Part shown: in pieces, positions 32,855-35,232 of the stretch | Numbering within the stretch: the stretch's first letter is position 1 | How the letters are laid out: each line of letters opens with the position of its first letter | Origin: an uncultured Lachnospiraceae bacterium | GTDB lineage: Bacteria; Bacillota; Clostridia; Lachnospirales; Lachnospiraceae | DNA: 35,232 bases | Reading direction: 5' to 3' | Assembly: GCA_910577445.1 (NCBI GenBank) | Contig: CAJTMZ010000033.1 | Span: 1-35,232 of the forward strand | The notes under the pieces: model-generated | The model's database searches: none | Told to the model about the DNA's origin: nothing | The model's input: the letters and a program-made list of their open reading frames with translations, nothing else | Translations under genes and position numbers: made by a program

Positions 32855-33989
32855 CTTTGCGCAGAATATTCAGATACGCTTCATAGGCAAAGGTACGGTT
32901 TCTGCTGCTGTCAGATGTTTGTACCAGAATACCTGCATCCACCAAACGGTTAACTGCGCCGGATGTGGTATTAAAAGTAATGCCTAAAGCCTCAGCCGTT
33001 TTTCGAATCTCAATAATAGGATTGGACTCCAGGTAGTTGAAAACCAGCATAGCATTTTTTGCTGCACGGCCCAGCCTGGAAATTATGGCTGCATTTGCAT
33101 CATGGAGAACAATCAACTCATCGATTGTTGCAGTTGCATCTTCGGCAGATTCCATGATAGCTTGAAGGAAGAAACTGACCCACTGTTCGTAGTTTCCTTT
33201 AGTTCTTACTTCGGTCATGCGGTCATAGTATTCCACACGATTTTTTTTAAGAAAATAGGAAATATAGAGAGCCGGAGTGGTGAGGACTTTCTTCTCCATC
33301 AAAAACAGTGTAATCAGCAAACGTCCAACACGGCCATTTCCGTCAAGGAAGGGATGGATGGTTTCAAACTGATAATGTATCAATGCTGCTCGGATTAAGG
33401 CATCAAGCTCATCGTCAGCATTGATATATTTTTCGAGATTCGACATGGCATCCGACATATCATCAGGAGACGGAGGAATGTATCGAGCATTTTTAAGTAT
33501 GCTGCCTTGACCTCCAATCCAGTTTTGTGAATATCTGAACTCACCGGGACTTTTTTCCTGGCCTCGTACTCCTTGCATCAAAACTGCATGGGTTTCCTTA
33601 ATTAAGCGATTACATAATGGAAGTGTCTGCAAACGCTCGATTGCAAACTCAGTCGCTTTGATGTAATTTACGACATCTGCAACATTACGGTTTGTGTTAG
33701 CGTCCAGCATTGGATTAAGAACATCTTCTAAGGTTGCCTGTGTACCTTCAATCTGTGAAGACATCAATGCTTCTTTGCGTACATACATAGATACGAACAA
33801 TTCAACATTGGGAATACGGGTAGCGATACTTTCCAAAACGGCGAGCTGAGAATTTGCTTTTACGAGTAAACCTACAATATTCTCAGTCAGTTCGATAGGA
33901 GGAACTGGAGGCAGAGGGTTCGGAACGAAAGATTTGTATGCCATTTCGCCCGATAAATTTGATTTATAATGACCTGCACGGTTATTCAT
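32847..33989 (-). CDS. Fic family protein with C-terminal winged helix
   Basis: This 380-residue protein would transfer AMP (or another nucleotide group) to target hydroxyls. The catalytic motif is complete: HPFLDGNGRVGRL with His212. An inhibitory motif of the (S/T)xxxE(G/N) type, SSQIEG (77-82), lies N-terminal to the Fic core, as in class II Fic proteins. Residues about 315-375 form a DNA-binding winged helix (IEIRKTAEALGITFNTTSGAVNRLVDAGIL). The start at 33989 follows AAGGGAGC; the frame's upstream ATG at 34034 lies within promoter repeats. It is alone and likely autoregulated. Targets are unknown. Confidence 0.93.
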   Translation of the reverse strand: MNNRAGHYKSNLSGEMAYKSFVPNPLPPVPPIELTENIVGLLVKANSQLAVLESIATRIPNVELFVSMYVRKEALMSSQIEGTQATLEDVLNPMLDANTNRNVADVVNYIKATEFAIERLQTLPLCNRLIKETHAVLMQGVRGQEKSPGEFRYSQNWIGGQGSILKNARYIPPSPDDMSDAMSNLEKYINADDELDALIRAALIHYQFETIHPFLDGNGRVGRLLITLFLMEKKVLTTPALYISYFLKKNRVEYYDRMTEVRTKGNYEQWVSFFLQAIMESAEDATATIDELIVLHDANAAIISRLGRAAKNAMLVFNYLESNPIIEIRKTAEALGITFNTTSGAVNRLVDAGILVQTSDSSRNRTFAYEAYLNILRKGT

Positions 33990-34008
33990 AAGAGTCGCTC
34001 CCTTCGTG

Positions 34009-34100
34009 GAACTTGAAATATATGCGTCTACCATACCTCTGTTATTTCAATAAGTCAATCGAACTTGAAATAAAGAAACAAAATATTTATTTTTATTTCA
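34009..34100 (-). promoter_or_regulatory. fic promoter flanked by GAACTTGAAATA repeats
   Basis: On the minus strand TTGACT (34058-34053) and TATGGT (34035-34030) are 17 bases apart. GAACTTGAAATA occurs exactly at 34009-34020 and 34061-34072, 52 bases apart. The reversed core TTATTTCAA is at 34042-34050, inside the promoter spacer, and TATTTCA again at 34094-34100. The sites therefore sit upstream of, within and downstream of the promoter, which fits an autorepressor; the protein's own winged helix is the best candidate. Confidence 0.6.
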
Positions 34101-34187
34101 TTTTTAACCGATGCAGGACAGCTTATACTCATATAAACAGAATACCCCGCTTTCACCCGGCTGCTCAATGAATTTTCCGCTGCCGCG

Positions 34188-34616
34188 CTATCTCAGCTCT
34201 TCCATCAAAAAACTCTCGGTTCTCAGGGCGCAGTAATACCTGCCCTTTTCCGCCGTGAATTTCAGCACGCAGTAATCAGGGTCCGTCACTCCCTGACGGT
34301 AGTATATAATGTCTTTCTCGTGCCACAGCTCCTTTTTGCTATCCGCATCCTGCAAAACCTCCATAGTACCTGTCAGCATAAGGCCCTCATATTTAAAGCG
34401 CCCCCTGTTGTAGAAATAAATACTTGCCTTTGGATTTTCCATATACTGCTGCGCGCGCAGGGAAGAGGTGTTGGTGGAAAAATAAAAACTGTCGCCATCT
34501 ATTTTTCCGGGAGCGAACATGGCTTTTATGTTGGGAAAGCCGTCCGCGTCTATAGAAGCCACAAAGGCCGTCTTTTGTTTTTCTATAAAATCAAAAATCT
34601 GCTGTCGTGTTTTCAT
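34188..34616 (-). CDS. Pyridoxamine 5'-phosphate oxidase-like FMN-binding protein
   Basis: This 142-residue split-barrel protein has TAFVASIDADGFPNIKAMFAPGKIDGDSFYF (first barrel strands) and YMENPKASIYFYN (FMN-phosphate side), followed by a strand with YEGLMLTGTMEV. It resembles general-stress or YdaG/YvaB-like PNPOx-related proteins. The ATG at 34616 follows GGAGGAA by 6 bases; a TTG one codon earlier is less likely. It overlaps the MarR gene by 26 bases, so the two are co-expressed and this gene is probably the main target of the regulator. The substrate is unknown. Confidence 0.85.
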   Translation of the reverse strand: MKTRQQIFDFIEKQKTAFVASIDADGFPNIKAMFAPGKIDGDSFYFSTNTSSLRAQQYMENPKASIYFYNRGRFKYEGLMLTGTMEVLQDADSKKELWHEKDIIYYRQGVTDPDYCVLKFTAEKGRYYCALRTESFLMEELR

Positions 34617-35058
34617 CAAAGTTCCTCCTTTGCTCGGCGCGTGTCAGTGTGTCAAGGATTTTTGCCAGACAGGCTTCAAATTCCTCTCGTTCTTTATCGG
34701 AAAAGTCCTGATAAAACAGTGCGTTCATTTTCCGGGAGACTTCTTCATATTTTTCCTGCAAAGAACGGGCGTATGCTGTAAGGGAGATGATGGTCTGGCG
34801 TCGGTTTTCCGGGTTTATGTGTCTTTCCAGAATATTTTTCTTCACCATTCCGTCTACTACGATGGAAACGGTATTTTTGGCAAGGGAGGTGGCACGGCTG
34901 ATTTCGCTTATGGTGAGGCAGTCTTTCTTCCACAGGACAAAGAGAATCCGTCCCTGGCCGCCGCTTAATTCTATGCCGTTTTCCGTCAGAAGCTTTTCAA
35001 AAATCCTGTCCTGAAGCTGTTTAATCTGCGTGATATAAAATCCGCCTCTGGTTTCCAT
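34591..35058 (-). CDS. MarR family transcriptional regulator
   Basis: This 155-residue regulator has the MarR winged-helix layout: dimer helices at both ends, a recognition region ISEISRATSLAKNTVSIVVDGMVKKNILER, and the wing PENRRQTIISLTAYAR. AAAGGAG precedes the ATG. It overlaps the downstream flavoprotein gene by 26 bases. Members usually repress their own operon and release DNA on binding phenolics, oxidants or metals; Cys residues present (LTENG region has none, but Cys at about residue 47 and near 128) could sense oxidation, though this is speculation. Confidence 0.9.
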   Translation of the reverse strand: METRGGFYITQIKQLQDRIFEKLLTENGIELSGGQGRILFVLWKKDCLTISEISRATSLAKNTVSIVVDGMVKKNILERHINPENRRQTIISLTAYARSLQEKYEEVSRKMNALFYQDFSDKEREEFEACLAKILDTLTRAEQRRNFDENTTADF

Positions 35059-35072
35059 TTTATCTCCTTTAA

Positions 35073-35098
35073 TCCAATTGGAATAGTTCTATATAGAA
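35073..35098 (-). promoter_or_regulatory. Two palindromes before the MarR gene
   Basis: TCCAATTGGA (35073-35082) and TTCTATATAGAA (35087-35098) are both perfect palindromes, centred 15 bases apart, just upstream of the ribosome binding site. The second includes a possible -10 (TATATA). They are likely operator sites for the MarR-type dimer. Confidence 0.5.
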
Positions 35099-35232
35099 TG
35101 ATTTTAAAATAACATACCCGGGGGAAAAAGTCAATCGTCCCTGGTAAATTCCACGGAAATCAATTTTCAGATTCCGTTGAGAGTATGCAGAGTCAGAAAG
35201 GCTGTCAACCCGGAATATTTCTTCGTCGCCGC
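35099..35232. other. Right-edge sequence, no feature seen
   Basis: No open frame, hairpin or known element is recognised in the last 134 bases. It presumably holds the -35 region of the MarR operon and the start of the next intergenic stretch. Confidence 0.4.

Overview
The window looks like chromosomal DNA of a Clostridia-type Bacillota, most likely a gut Lachnospiraceae member (inference). The grounds are moderate GC content, strong AGGAGG-type ribosome binding sites, extended -10 promoters, an S-box riboswitch on metK, Firmicutes-type MurA and small alarmone synthetase, and a sugar ABC system paired with a YesM/YesN-type two-component pair. I see no rRNA, tRNA, CRISPR array, transposase or phage genes.

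Left third (1-8400). A leftward group of three FMN split-barrel proteins includes one fused to an XRE-type DNA-binding domain. It is divergent from a RidA-family enamine deaminase. Next comes a leftward ABC transporter of the lantibiotic-immunity (LanFEG/CprABC) type, divergent from an OmpR-type regulator and a membrane histidine kinase. There is no lanthipeptide biosynthesis gene, so this reads as a stand-alone peptide-sensing and resistance module. A hemolysin III (PAQR) membrane protein and a small conserved hypothetical follow.

Middle (8400-20670). A RelQ-type alarmone synthetase ends in a terminator, and a GC-rich 77-bp tandem repeat starts at the next base and runs almost to the ribosome binding site of a YbaK-type deacylase. 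Then come a MATE exporter overlapping an MBL-fold hydrolase, a secreted Cys/His-rich protein, a tail-anchored coiled-coil protein with a flavin reductase, a Y-family DNA polymerase, a LysM-G5-M23 cell-wall peptidase, murA, and metK under a SAM-I riboswitch.

Right third (20670-35232). A stand-alone AAA-like ATPase with a C-terminal PD-(D/E)XK-type domain precedes a six-gene carbohydrate locus: two LplB/LplC-type permeases, a lipoprotein substrate-binding protein, a terminator, a YesM-type kinase, a YesN-type AraC regulator, and a large GH106-like glycoside hydrolase. The pair probably senses a plant or host glycan fragment and drives uptake and trimming. The window ends with a leftward Fic protein whose promoter is surrounded by a repeated motif, and a leftward MarR regulator overlapping a fifth split-barrel flavoprotein.

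The points most worth a second look are the 77-bp tandem repeat, the Cys/His-rich secreted protein, the orphan LanFEG-like module with its repeated CTTAC boxes, the repeat-bounded fic promoter, and the uncharacterised glycan locus.
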